A DNA stretch of 64,000 nucleotides from contig JAHBUQ010000001.1 of the NCBI GenBank assembly GCA_019637995.1, positions 372,001 to 436,000 of the forward strand, read 5' to 3'. Of the stretch, positions 36,168-45,144 are shown piece after piece. The notes beneath the pieces were generated by a model. The model was not told where the DNA came from. It worked only from the letters and a program-made list of their open reading frames with translations, and did no database searches. Every line of letters begins with the position of its first letter. Position 1 is the stretch's first letter. Origin of the DNA: Ignavibacteriota bacterium. GTDB lineage: Bacteria > Bacteroidota > Ignavibacteria > Kapaibacteriales > UBA2268. A program made the position numbers and the translations under genes.

Positions 36168-37325
36168 CTACTTAAATGAAATATCTGCATATTTCGGAAA
36201 AAATACTGAAAATATTGAGCCACTTCCTTTTGTGCTTGATACGCTAATAAACCCATTGAGCTTGTCAACCAGCCTTTTTGCTGTTGACAGACCAAGTCCA
36301 AGCCCTTCATAATGTCGGTCGTGTCCTTCGCTGATTTGTCGGAAAGGTTCGAAAATTGTATCAAATTTAGAGTCACTTATACCAATCCCTGAATCTTCGA
36401 CTGATATTTCAATGAATTCTTTGTCGTTAATTTTTGTTCCAATTATATTTACACAAATATTACCTTCATCAGTAAATTTAATAGCATTGTCTATTAATTG
36501 ATAAAGAATTTGATAAAGGCAATTTTCATCAGTAACAAGACCTTTTACAGAGATATCAATATTAATATCAAATTCAATTTTCTTGATTTCAATAATTGGC
36601 TGAAAAGTATTTTTCAAATTATTCAGAATTTCATATAAATCAACATCAATATTTTCAATTTGAAGTTGATTACTTTCAATAGCTGCTAATGTTACAACTG
36701 AATTCAAAGCCGCATTTAATCTTTGGGCTGAGTGATATATGTCATTAAGCATATCAGATTCATCATCCGAATGTGCATTTTTTGATAATATTTTTGTAAA
36801 ACCTAAAATACCATTTAAGGGAGTTATAAATTCATGACCAACTAAACCAAGTATATTTGAAGTAAATTGTCTGGCTATAGAATTTCTTTCTTTCTCAATT
36901 AGAAGCTCATTTTGTAATTTTAATTCTTCAGATATTTTCTTGCTGATACCATAAATTCCTCTAAATATCCCGTATTCATCATAGATAATATTTCCTTTAA
37001 CCTCGACCAGAACAATTTCACCCGATTTTGAGATATACTCAATCTGAATATTATCAAAAGCTCCGTCCTGTAATTTTGTAGTTGAAACAAGTTCATAAAT
37101 TCTATTAAGCTTATCTATTGTGGTTTCTGTGTATTTTTGTTCTTTGGAAAGCAGTATAAATTCCTCTTTTGTATAACCTGTGATACTCTCTATTGCAGGA
37201 CTTATAAAAACCAGCCTGAAACTTTGGTCAATAATCCAGAAAATATCATTAGAATTATTAAACACAAATTCAATAAATTCAAGATTTACAATATTGTTAA
37301 TTAACTTACTTGTCATTTTATTCAT
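36168..37325 (-). CDS. PAS-domain sensor histidine kinase (soluble)
   Basis: 385 residues without membrane helix. A PAS domain fills residues about 12-130 (DIFWIIDQSFRLVFISPAIESITGY in part; then YDEYGIFRGIYGISKK as PAC). The H box is LGLVGHEFITPLNGILGF with phospho-His near 162. The N box is CLYQILYQLIDNAIKFT, and the ATP lid has EDSGIGISDSKFDTIFEPF and GLGLGLSTAKRLVDKL. It is the last gene of a three-gene signalling set; the upstream kinase gene ends 18 bp away. No response regulator is encoded nearby. Confidence 0.9.
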   Translation of the reverse strand: MNKMTSKLINNIVNLEFIEFVFNNSNDIFWIIDQSFRLVFISPAIESITGYTKEEFILLSKEQKYTETTIDKLNRIYELVSTTKLQDGAFDNIQIEYISKSGEIVLVEVKGNIIYDEYGIFRGIYGISKKISEELKLQNELLIEKERNSIARQFTSNILGLVGHEFITPLNGILGFTKILSKNAHSDDESDMLNDIYHSAQRLNAALNSVVTLAAIESNQLQIENIDVDLYEILNNLKNTFQPIIEIKKIEFDINIDISVKGLVTDENCLYQILYQLIDNAIKFTDEGNICVNIIGTKINDKEFIEISVEDSGIGISDSKFDTIFEPFRQISEGHDRHYEGLGLGLSTAKRLVDKLNGFISVSSTKGSGSIFSVFFPKYADISFK

Positions 37326-37343
37326 AATTATTAGATTCCTTTC

Positions 37344-39089
37344 TTACTTAAATGCTATGGGAATAGTAAAGTGAAAAGCGCTGCCTTCACCTAATTTACT
37401 ATCTACCCAAATTTCCCCGGAATGTTTTTCAACAAACTCTTTACATATTATTAACCCTAAACCTGTTCCACTTTCCTGATTTGTTCCAACAGTTGAAACA
37501 CTACCTTCAAGTTTAAACAGACCTGAGATTAGTTCCTTCGATATACCCACACCATCATCAATAATTGATATCCTGCAATAATCACCAATTTGCTTTGTTC
37601 TGACAATTACATTTCCATTTTCTTTTGTAAATTTAATAGCATTTGTAATCAGATTTCTTAGAATTGTGTTAAGCATATTTGGGTCAGCATATACATCAAT
37701 ATCACTTTCAATTTCACCTGATAAATTGATAGACTTACTAACTGCAGCAGCATTCAAAAGCTCTAAATTATGTTGCAAGATCTGTGTAAGTTCAAGATTC
37801 ATAGGGTGATACTGTATCAAACCCCGCTGAGTTCTTGACCATAGAAGCAAGTTCTCCAATAATTCAAATAGTCTCTTGGCAGTATTGTTGACTCCATCTA
37901 AGAATTCCTTGATTTCTTCACGGCTCAGGTCTTGAAATGTCTTGACCAGGAAGGCTGATACACCCATAAAAGCACTGATTGGATTTTTTAAATCATGAGC
38001 AATGATTGAAAAGAATTTGTCTCTGGTTGCATTAATTTCCTTTAGTTCAGAATATTGCTCATTAAGCTTGTTTTGCTGATTTACAATTGTATCATTTGCT
38101 TTAGCAATTTTTTCGGTCATAATATTAAAAAATCTTGCAACCTCACCAATTTCATCATTCGATTCTATTTTGACTTTGTAGCTTAAATCCCCATCAGCGA
38201 CTTTAATTGTTGCATCTTTTAAATGGATTAAAGGTTTTGTGATACTTCTTGCTATTAAAACCGACAAAATTATGCTTACAAAAATTGAAATTGCAAAAAT
38301 CGGGACTAGTGACATCACAAAATTATCTATTACTTCGCTTTCACTTATTACAAGATTAGTTATCAGTTTTTCAATATCATTTTCTATTAGACTCATCTGC
38401 TGCTCTAATTCGGATAGCTTTTCAAAAATTATTACAAATTCAGCAAATGATTTATCATAATCCTTTGCCAAACTTATAAACTCAACTTTATTGCTTTTAG
38501 TCATTTTTGACTTTTCCACTTCTTCAACAAACCTGTTTATTAAATGATGCACCTGGTCAGCATATTCTTCTCTGCCCCTCATTATATAGTCTTTTTCCCT
38601 TCTGCGCGCCTGCAAAAGAAAGAAAAGAAGCCGGTCATCATTATTATTTCTCAGGAATTCTTCGAGTTTATGGATTTTATCTCTGAATTTCCCTTCAATA
38701 CCAGTATCCTCACTCAGACCGAATTCCCTGAATAAAACATCATATTCTTTAATTAAATCTTTATAAAATTTCTTTAGACTGTCAAGTGAAAATAACTCAT
38801 CAATACTCGATAGCTCTTTTGAAATACTATCATAAATTTCCAGATTAACATTAATCTGACTAATATTATTATTGTAAATCTCAATAAAGTCGGAATCACG
38901 CCTTAAGAGCAATTCTAACCTCATATTTTTACAATTATTTAATGTTTTCTCAAGGTCAAGTAGATTTTGCTTTTTATCATTCAACCGAAAAGAGTATAAT
39001 GATAAGAAAACTATCAGTAGCAGGAAAATTTCGATCATACTACTGAATATTATCATTTTGCCGAACATAGAAATTTTTAGTTTCAACAT
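37344..39089 (-). CDS. Membrane sensor histidine kinase with helical sensor domain and HAMP
   Basis: About 581 residues from ATG 39089 (GTG 39098 is an alternative). Membrane helices near residues 12-33 and 265-287 flank a periplasmic helical bundle of about 230 residues containing GIEGKFRDKIHKLEEFL and ARRREKDYIMRGREEY, a motif seen in bundle-type sensors of chemoreceptors. HAMP follows (SITKPLIHLKDATIKVADGD), then FFSIIAHDLKNPISAFMG (phospho-His near 364) and a HATPase domain (NLITNAIKFTKENG, DDGVGISKELI, GTGLGLIICKEF). Its sensor is a paralogue of that in the upstream gene at 39133. The signal is unknown. Confidence 0.9.
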   Translation of the reverse strand: MLKLKISMFGKMIIFSSMIEIFLLLIVFLSLYSFRLNDKKQNLLDLEKTLNNCKNMRLELLLRRDSDFIEIYNNNISQINVNLEIYDSISKELSSIDELFSLDSLKKFYKDLIKEYDVLFREFGLSEDTGIEGKFRDKIHKLEEFLRNNNDDRLLFFLLQARRREKDYIMRGREEYADQVHHLINRFVEEVEKSKMTKSNKVEFISLAKDYDKSFAEFVIIFEKLSELEQQMSLIENDIEKLITNLVISESEVIDNFVMSLVPIFAISIFVSIILSVLIARSITKPLIHLKDATIKVADGDLSYKVKIESNDEIGEVARFFNIMTEKIAKANDTIVNQQNKLNEQYSELKEINATRDKFFSIIAHDLKNPISAFMGVSAFLVKTFQDLSREEIKEFLDGVNNTAKRLFELLENLLLWSRTQRGLIQYHPMNLELTQILQHNLELLNAAAVSKSINLSGEIESDIDVYADPNMLNTILRNLITNAIKFTKENGNVIVRTKQIGDYCRISIIDDGVGISKELISGLFKLEGSVSTVGTNQESGTGLGLIICKEFVEKHSGEIWVDSKLGEGSAFHFTIPIAFK

Positions 39090-39132
39090 AATTTTCACTT
39101 ATAGTTAGTAAATTTCGAAATTGTTTAAATAT

Positions 39133-40074
39133 TTATCTGTTGCTTAATACTTTCATATTTTCTAATGCATCATCTAAATTGCCTTCAGCCAATTGATTAA
39201 GTATGATAATGGCTTGCTTAATCGGTTTAACAATTTGTTTTGATGTAACATAAGAGTAAATAACTGTTAATATAATTGAAACACCAATAACAGAAAATAT
39301 TAATATTTTGTAATTGATAATATTTTGTGATTCTTCAATAATGATGGTATTCAATTTCTCGCTCAATATTATTTCATTTGTTGTAATTGATTTATTTAAT
39401 TGAGTAATTTTATCTCTTGTATCAGCAAAAAGTAAAAAATATTCTAAATATAGCTCTAATAAATTATTTAAATCATTTTTATTGTTGTCACCAATATTAG
39501 ACTCCTTGATAACAATTTGCATCGTTGAAATAAGTTCCTGAACTTTGTCAACATACTCGGATCTACCTCTAATTATAAAATCTTTTTCTCTTCTTCTTAA
39601 TTGCAGTTGAAGGATTTGGAGGTCTTTATGATTGATACTTTTAAGATAGGTTTCCAAATTATGCACACTTTCTCTGAACTTACCTTCAATTCCTGAAGTT
39701 TCATCTAATCCAATTTCAACCAAAAAATTTGAATACAAATCAATATTATTGAAATATTCCGGAATTAAGATATTTAAGCTTCCAAAATCATTATTTTGTG
39801 AAGCCTTTTCAAAGGTAGCCATAAAGTTTTGTTTTTCATGTTTAATCTTAAGTTCATTCTCTAAGAATATAGCTTTGTAAGAATCATCTTTTTGCGAATT
39901 TAACTCAATTCTCAATTTTGAAATATGAATAAATATTTCATTAAGAAATCTCAAATTCCCCTGATACTCATAAAGGCTATATACTACATTAGCAAGAAAT
40001 ACAGTAAACAGCATCACAGAAATTATGATGCTGTTTAAAAGCAATATTTTTCTAAATAATGATAGTTTTGACAT
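39133..40074 (-). CDS. Kinase-less membrane sensor paralogous to the next gene's sensor domain
   Basis: 313 residues: a membrane helix near 10-32, a periplasmic helical bundle with GIEGKFRESVHNLETYL and LRRREKDFIIRGRSEY, a second helix near 255-278, then a short HAMP-like tail (QIVKPIKQAIIILNQLAEGN) and a stop. The sensor aligns by eye with the kinase downstream, but no transmitter domain follows. It may be a truncated duplicate or a working accessory that mixes with the kinase in heterodimers. It starts 20 bp after the NeuB-like gene, so it is probably part of the sugar operon transcript. Confidence 0.78.
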   Translation of the reverse strand: MSKLSLFRKILLLNSIIISVMLFTVFLANVVYSLYEYQGNLRFLNEIFIHISKLRIELNSQKDDSYKAIFLENELKIKHEKQNFMATFEKASQNNDFGSLNILIPEYFNNIDLYSNFLVEIGLDETSGIEGKFRESVHNLETYLKSINHKDLQILQLQLRRREKDFIIRGRSEYVDKVQELISTMQIVIKESNIGDNNKNDLNNLLELYLEYFLLFADTRDKITQLNKSITTNEIILSEKLNTIIIEESQNIINYKILIFSVIGVSIILTVIYSYVTSKQIVKPIKQAIIILNQLAEGNLDDALENMKVLSNR

Positions 40075-40094
40075 TTTAGAATAAATATAATTTA

Positions 40095-40970
40095 CTACAA
40101 AACTCTTCTTAATTTAGCTCTTACCGGAAGTTCACTATCATAAACCCTTTTTACTCCATCGCCAATAGATGACTCAATGTCACGGATATTGCTGACAAGC
40201 CTAATGAAACCACCAATCTCAACTGAAGCAGCCTGATCTGTACCCCACATAGCTCTATCGAGTGTAATATGACGCTCCACAAAGTTAGCTCCCAGTGTTA
40301 CAGCTGCAAAAGTTGGTGCTAAGCCTACTTCATGCCCGGAATAACCAATCGGAATTTCATTAAATGAATCTTTGTAAGTTTGGATGCATTTTAAATTCAA
40401 CTCCTCAATTTTGCATGGATATGTGGATGTTGAATGAGCCATCATCAGATTGTACTTTCCAATAACTTCCAATGCATTATTGATTTCATCAATTGATGAC
40501 ATACCTGTAGAAATCATAAGTGGTCTTCCGGTTGAGCGGAATTTCTTAAGAAGTTCATGGTCAGTCAAAGATGCTGATGGTGCTTTATAAAATGGCAAGT
40601 TGAATTCTTCCATAAAATCAACTGAAGGCTCATCCCAGCAGGAAACAGTCCATTGAATTTTACTTTTAGCACAAAATTCATCAATTTCAGCATATTCATT
40701 TATTCCGAATTCCACCTTATACCGATAATCAATATATGTCATTCTTCCCCAAGGTGTATCACGCTCTAAATTCCACTGATCTTTTGGAACACATAATTCA
40801 GGTGTTCTTTTTTGAAATTTAACACAGTCAGCTCCGGCTGCAACTGCACCGGAAATAATTTTTTTGGCAATTTCAACAGAGCCGTTATGATTAATACCAA
40901 TTTCTGCTATTATGAATGTAGGTTGTCCGTCACCAATTATTCTATCGCCTACTTTTACACTTCTTGACAT
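40095..40970 (-). CDS. NeuB-like nonulosonate synthase without SAF domain
   Basis: 291 residues. TIM-barrel motifs of sialic-acid synthases are clear: FIIAEIGINHNGS, CVKFQKRTPE, APSASLTDHELL, RPLMISTGMSS, AHSTSTYPC, IGYSGHEVG and VERHITLDRAMWGTDQ. The family condenses phosphoenolpyruvate with a hexosamine-type sugar to give a nine-carbon acidic sugar. The C-terminal antifreeze-like SAF domain (about 60 residues) that reaches into the partner's active site is missing; the protein stops just after the barrel. Upstream neighbours are SDR, aminotransferase and transketolase rather than the usual UDP-GlcNAc epimerase, so the sugar substrate may differ from ManNAc. Confidence 0.88.
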   Translation of the reverse strand: MSRSVKVGDRIIGDGQPTFIIAEIGINHNGSVEIAKKIISGAVAAGADCVKFQKRTPELCVPKDQWNLERDTPWGRMTYIDYRYKVEFGINEYAEIDEFCAKSKIQWTVSCWDEPSVDFMEEFNLPFYKAPSASLTDHELLKKFRSTGRPLMISTGMSSIDEINNALEVIGKYNLMMAHSTSTYPCKIEELNLKCIQTYKDSFNEIPIGYSGHEVGLAPTFAAVTLGANFVERHITLDRAMWGTDQAASVEIGGFIRLVSNIRDIESSIGDGVKRVYDSELPVRAKLRRVL

Positions 40971-41006
40971 TTGAATTCTCCAATTTTTTAATTTTAAAAT
41001 AGTTTA

Positions 41007-41819
41007 TTACCAAGTTGTCCAGCCGCCATCAGCGACAAGATTGTGTCCGTTTACATATTTAGATGAATCTGATGCAAGATAAATCAAAGCCCCGGAATAA
41101 TCATCAGGTTTTGACATTCTCCCGGCAGGAGTCATCGAAGAATATTTTTTAATAAAGTCTTCAGATTGATTATTTTCAACACCGCCCGGAGATAAACAAT
41201 TAACTCTAATACCACTGGTTCCCCAATAAGAAGCAAGGAATTTAGTCAGCATTATTACAGCTCCTTTGGAGCTTGGATAAGCACATGATTTGTAAAATTT
41301 TTGCCTGCCTTCGGAATCAATATACAAATTTTGATTCGGTGCTGTGATGCCATAAGTAGAAGCAATATTTATAATTGAACCACTGCCGTTTTTTGCCATA
41401 ATGCTTCCAAAAATCTGACAACAAAGGAATGTTCCCGTTACATTTACATCCATAACTTTGCGGAACAATTCAAGCGGATAATTCTCGAATTTTGAATCTT
41501 CGAGTGCGTTGATTGGATTTTCAACCATATCGTTGATTGCTGCATTATTGACAAGAATGTCAATTTTTCCGAACCTGTTTATAATTTCATCCTTTGCTGC
41601 AATCAAGTTGCTTTTGGATGTAATATCACATTCAATCGCAAGAGATTCATTTGGCAGTTCAAATGCAATATCCTGACAGTCATCTTTGTTTAAATCCAAA
41701 AGGACAACTTTGGCTCCAGCATCAGATAATACTTTTGAATAATTTCTTCCCAATAAACCGCTGGCACCGGTTACAATAGCAACCTTACTTTCGAGTGAGA
41801 AAATTTTGTATGCTGACAT
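41007..41819 (-). CDS. Short-chain dehydrogenase/reductase
   Basis: 270 residues, classical SDR. The NAD(P) loop is VTGASGLLGRNYS near residue 17; LVNNAAIND and the catalytic Ser-Tyr-Lys set follow (INIASTYG, then CAYPSSKGAVIML). CLSPGGV and the ending LVADGGWTTW also fit the family. It starts directly at the stop of the aminotransferase gene (no gap), and the NeuB-like gene follows 36 bp on. In this setting it probably oxidises or reduces a hydroxyl on the sugar intermediate used by the aminotransferase or the NeuB-like enzyme. Confidence 0.9.
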   Translation of the reverse strand: MSAYKIFSLESKVAIVTGASGLLGRNYSKVLSDAGAKVVLLDLNKDDCQDIAFELPNESLAIECDITSKSNLIAAKDEIINRFGKIDILVNNAAINDMVENPINALEDSKFENYPLELFRKVMDVNVTGTFLCCQIFGSIMAKNGSGSIINIASTYGITAPNQNLYIDSEGRQKFYKSCAYPSSKGAVIMLTKFLASYWGTSGIRVNCLSPGGVENNQSEDFIKKYSSMTPAGRMSKPDDYSGALIYLASDSSKYVNGHNLVADGGWTTW

Positions 41820-43154
41820 CTAGAAATTCCTTGGCTTAGTGTTAAAATTTCCAACTTTTCTAAACACAGGTTTGAGCATTTCACCCTTCAAATACGACTC
41901 GGGATTTCCGCTGTCAACAGCTTCTTTTAATAAACCAAGACAGTGTTTATAGGCTTGTAAAGTATAATCAATATCTATCTGAGAATGACTGAAACTCATA
42001 TTATGAAATCCTCCCCAAAGTATTCCGCATTTTATCAACTCTTGCTGAAGTATAGATTTGAGGAGCAATCCATTATGGTCAGGATGATTGAATACCATCA
42101 TACTACGAAAATTGTATCCTTTTGCGAAAGTATAATCCATCGAAAGTTTTTTAGCAATTTCATTATAACCGTCTTTTAGCAACTGCCCCTTTTCATTCAA
42201 ATATGAAATTACATTTTTATCTTTGATTTCATTTATTGTGGCAATAACTGCAGCTAATGAAAGCGCTTCGCCACCAAAAGTTGTATAAAAAAATACATCA
42301 TTTTCAAATAAATTCATAATTTCAGATTTGCCGGAAATTATCGAAACAGGCATTCCGTTTGCAACAGCTTTTGAGAAAACTGCCAAATCTGCATTGATTC
42401 CGAAATATTCCTGAGCTCCGCCTAACGCCATTCTGAAGCCTGTCCACATCTCATCAAAAATCAGTACGATTCCTTTTTCAGTACAGATTTCCCTTAGTTT
42501 GTGCAAGAATTCATTTTGTGGCTCATCGAAAGTGACCGGTTCGAGAATTACAGCAGCAGTGTCCGAATCAATTGCAGCGAGAAGTGATTCAATATCGTTG
42601 TAATTGAAAGTATAAGTCAACTCTTTGGTAACTTCAGGAATGCCAATATTTTTGTCGGTTACAGCTATATACCAATCATGCCAGCCGTGATATCCACAAC
42701 AAAGAACAGTGCTTTTTCCGGTGTATGCTCTCGCAGCTCTGATTGCCGCACTTGTAACATCAGCACCCGATTTGCTGAACCTGACTTTTTCTGCATTAGG
42801 TATTACTTCGCTAATAAGTTCAGCAGCTTCTATCTCAAGATAATGAGGGAGAGAAAAAGTAATACCCGATTCGAGTTGCTTTTTGATTGCTTCATCTACA
42901 GCAGGATATGAATATCCGAGCGAGAGGGGACCTACAGCCATTGTAAAATCGAGATACTCATTGCCATCAACATCAATAATTTTCGAACCAATTGCTGATT
43001 TTGCAAATATTGGAGCAATCCCTTTTACATATTGAGAGGTTCCCTTCGCAAGAGTCTGAGTTTGTGAAGGAATAAGTTCCTGTGATTTCCCGAATAATCT
43101 TAAAGATTCCGAAATATCAGGATAATTATCATTAAATTTAATTGTATTTGTCAT
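41820..43154 (-). CDS. PLP-dependent class III aminotransferase (glutamate-1-semialdehyde mutase-like)
   Basis: 444 residues. Motifs: AVGPLSLGYSYPAVDEAI, VRFSKSGADVTSAAIRAARA, CGYHGWHDWY, VLIFDEMWTGFRMALGG and the PLP lysine in LAVFSKAVANGMPVSI. It resembles HemL, but genuine HemL genes sit with haem genes, and here the gene is locked into a sugar operon between transketolase and SDR, so it more likely aminates a keto-sugar. Such HemL-like aminotransferases occur in other surface-polysaccharide clusters. The stop is contiguous with the SDR start, and the transketolase stop lies 17 bp before its ATG. Confidence 0.87.
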   Translation of the reverse strand: MTNTIKFNDNYPDISESLRLFGKSQELIPSQTQTLAKGTSQYVKGIAPIFAKSAIGSKIIDVDGNEYLDFTMAVGPLSLGYSYPAVDEAIKKQLESGITFSLPHYLEIEAAELISEVIPNAEKVRFSKSGADVTSAAIRAARAYTGKSTVLCCGYHGWHDWYIAVTDKNIGIPEVTKELTYTFNYNDIESLLAAIDSDTAAVILEPVTFDEPQNEFLHKLREICTEKGIVLIFDEMWTGFRMALGGAQEYFGINADLAVFSKAVANGMPVSIISGKSEIMNLFENDVFFYTTFGGEALSLAAVIATINEIKDKNVISYLNEKGQLLKDGYNEIAKKLSMDYTFAKGYNFRSMMVFNHPDHNGLLLKSILQQELIKCGILWGGFHNMSFSHSQIDIDYTLQAYKHCLGLLKEAVDSGNPESYLKGEMLKPVFRKVGNFNTKPRNF

Positions 43155-43171
43155 ATTATTTTCCTTTTCTA

Positions 43172-45130
43172 TTATTGGGGCGCTTCAACACTGTAAATAT
43201 GATTGCTTTCTGTTTTATCAATAGTTTTTGATGTAATTCTTTCGCATAGTGAGTGTGAATCAAGTCTGTGATATTTTAATACTTCATGTGGAACACCACA
43301 AGCAGGGTAATCATCAAGTCCTATTTTTTCAAATCTATCGAATTTGATTCCATTTCTTACTAATTCGTAAAGGATTCTATCGCCTAAACCACCAAAGTTA
43401 GAATGGTCTTCGAGAACAAAAATATCATTAATACCTGAGCATACTTCAATAAGCCAATTGCTTTCAATTTTGTTAAGCCATGGCATATTCACAACTTTTA
43501 AAGAAAAACCATTTTGTGATAATATTTCCTGAGCACTAAGAATTTCATGAAGGATCACAGGACCATAAGCAAATACTAATGCATCATTTCCACTTGTCAA
43601 AACTGTTCCTTCGCCGAATTTAAAAGAGTAGTTTTCAGGAAGTTCAATTTTACGTGGAGATGGACCTATCACCATTCTCAAAGCGACATTTTCAGTTGCG
43701 TCGTTGACAGCATACCTTACTGCCAATCTCATTTCTAGCGAGTTGCAGGGCTGTATAACAGTCATATTCGGAATTGCACCAAGAAGGCTGATATCTCTTA
43801 CACTTTGGTGCGATTTGCCGGGTCCGGCAGGTATCATCCCTGCAAAGTGTGTGGCATAAATTATTTTTGTATGCTCGCAGGCATTGTTGTAAATTTGCTC
43901 GTTTGCTCTTGATGTCAAAAATGATGCAAAAGAACTGACAACAGGTATCAGACCACAGCGAGCCAAACCACCTGCCATAGAAACCATATCCTGCTCAGCA
44001 ATACCATTTTCAATAAATCTTTCAGGATATTTAAATTCAAATTTTCTCAATTTACAATCAGCCGATAGATCAGCATCCATTACAACTAAGTCTGACCTTT
44101 CATCGGCAAGATTGCATAATTCATCTCCGAAAGCATCTGTTATATATTCTCTGTAAGATAGGGGAGATTGCTTGTTAAATTCCTCATAGAAGGAAAATTT
44201 TATATCACCTAATCCAAGGCTTTGAGAAGTTTTATTAATTCGGCTTTTCAGCTCATTAACACCCGTTTCAAAATGCTCGTCGTCAGGAGCTCCCGAATGC
44301 CATTTGTAGAGCAATTCTCCATGCTCATCTTTGTTTCCCGATTCAAGGAATGATATGCCTGCACCTTTTACAGTATCAGCTATTATTAGCTTAGGTTTAT
44401 CAGTTATCAATTTACTTGACCGTATAGCATTCTGAATTTCATCAAAATTATTTCCATTGATTCTCTGAACATTCCACCCAAATGCAAGTCCTTTTGCTGA
44501 TAAATCCTCAATATTATTAATCGAGTCAACAAGTCTGTCAGTTTGAAACTTATTTCTATCAACAATTACTGTGATATTTGTGATTTTTTGATGTGAAGTT
44601 GATTGCATAGATTCGTAAATCTGTCCTTCCTGAAATTCGCCATCCCCTGTGAGCACAAATACTCTGCCTTCTGAACCGGAATATTTTTTTGCCCAGGCAA
44701 AACCTTTGCCTTTGGAAATTCCCATTCCAAGAGAGCCTGTATTAGATTCGATACCTTTTGTTTTTAAATCAGGATGTCCGTCCGGTCCGTCAATTCTTCG
44801 AAGACTCATAAGTTGTTTTTCATCAATAAATCCAAGTGCATAAAAAACAGCATAAAGTCCCGGTACATCGTGACCTTTTGATGAGAAGTAAATATCTCTA
44901 TCAGGTGATTCCGTGCCGAGTTCTAAAATATTTAGCTCGTTCAGGTATAAATATACTACAATATCCATAGCACTGAAACTTGAACCAAGATGACCCGAAC
45001 CTGCTTTTTTTACAGATACAAAGCAGTTGTAGCGACACATTGCCGCAAATAGTTCCGACTTTTGTTTTTGGGAAAGATTGGAATTTAATACTTTATCAAA
45101 TTCTGTTTTTTTAATTATATCAAATTGCAT
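43172..45130 (-). CDS. Transketolase-like enzyme of the sugar operon
   Basis: 652 residues in one chain. TPP-binding half: GSGHLGSSFSAMDIVVYLY, SSKGHDVPGLYAVFYALG, and GDGEFQEGQIYESM near residue 163 with the metal-binding Asp. Pyrimidine half: catalytic Glu in ENGIAEQDMVSMAGGLAR near 377, then VVSSFASFLTSRANEQI, and a C-terminal transketolase domain (FVLEDHSNFGGLGDRI). Being inside a surface-sugar operon, it probably acts on a dedicated substrate, moving a two-carbon unit to build or shorten the sugar skeleton, rather than serving the pentose phosphate pathway. A housekeeping copy should exist elsewhere. Confidence 0.9.
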   Translation of the reverse strand: MQFDIIKKTEFDKVLNSNLSQKQKSELFAAMCRYNCFVSVKKAGSGHLGSSFSAMDIVVYLYLNELNILELGTESPDRDIYFSSKGHDVPGLYAVFYALGFIDEKQLMSLRRIDGPDGHPDLKTKGIESNTGSLGMGISKGKGFAWAKKYSGSEGRVFVLTGDGEFQEGQIYESMQSTSHQKITNITVIVDRNKFQTDRLVDSINNIEDLSAKGLAFGWNVQRINGNNFDEIQNAIRSSKLITDKPKLIIADTVKGAGISFLESGNKDEHGELLYKWHSGAPDDEHFETGVNELKSRINKTSQSLGLGDIKFSFYEEFNKQSPLSYREYITDAFGDELCNLADERSDLVVMDADLSADCKLRKFEFKYPERFIENGIAEQDMVSMAGGLARCGLIPVVSSFASFLTSRANEQIYNNACEHTKIIYATHFAGMIPAGPGKSHQSVRDISLLGAIPNMTVIQPCNSLEMRLAVRYAVNDATENVALRMVIGPSPRKIELPENYSFKFGEGTVLTSGNDALVFAYGPVILHEILSAQEILSQNGFSLKVVNMPWLNKIESNWLIEVCSGINDIFVLEDHSNFGGLGDRILYELVRNGIKFDRFEKIGLDDYPACGVPHEVLKYHRLDSHSLCERITSKTIDKTESNHIYSVEAPQ

Positions 45131-45144
45131 TGTTAGTTATCCCG

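Noticed and set aside
41820-43154. Haem-pathway HemL identity for the aminotransferase
   Set aside because: The motifs fit the wider class III family, and the operon context is sugar synthesis; no other haem gene is near.
43172-45130. Transketolase as a housekeeping pentose-phosphate enzyme
   Set aside because: It is locked between a cytidylyltransferase and an aminotransferase in a surface-sugar operon, so a dedicated role is more likely.
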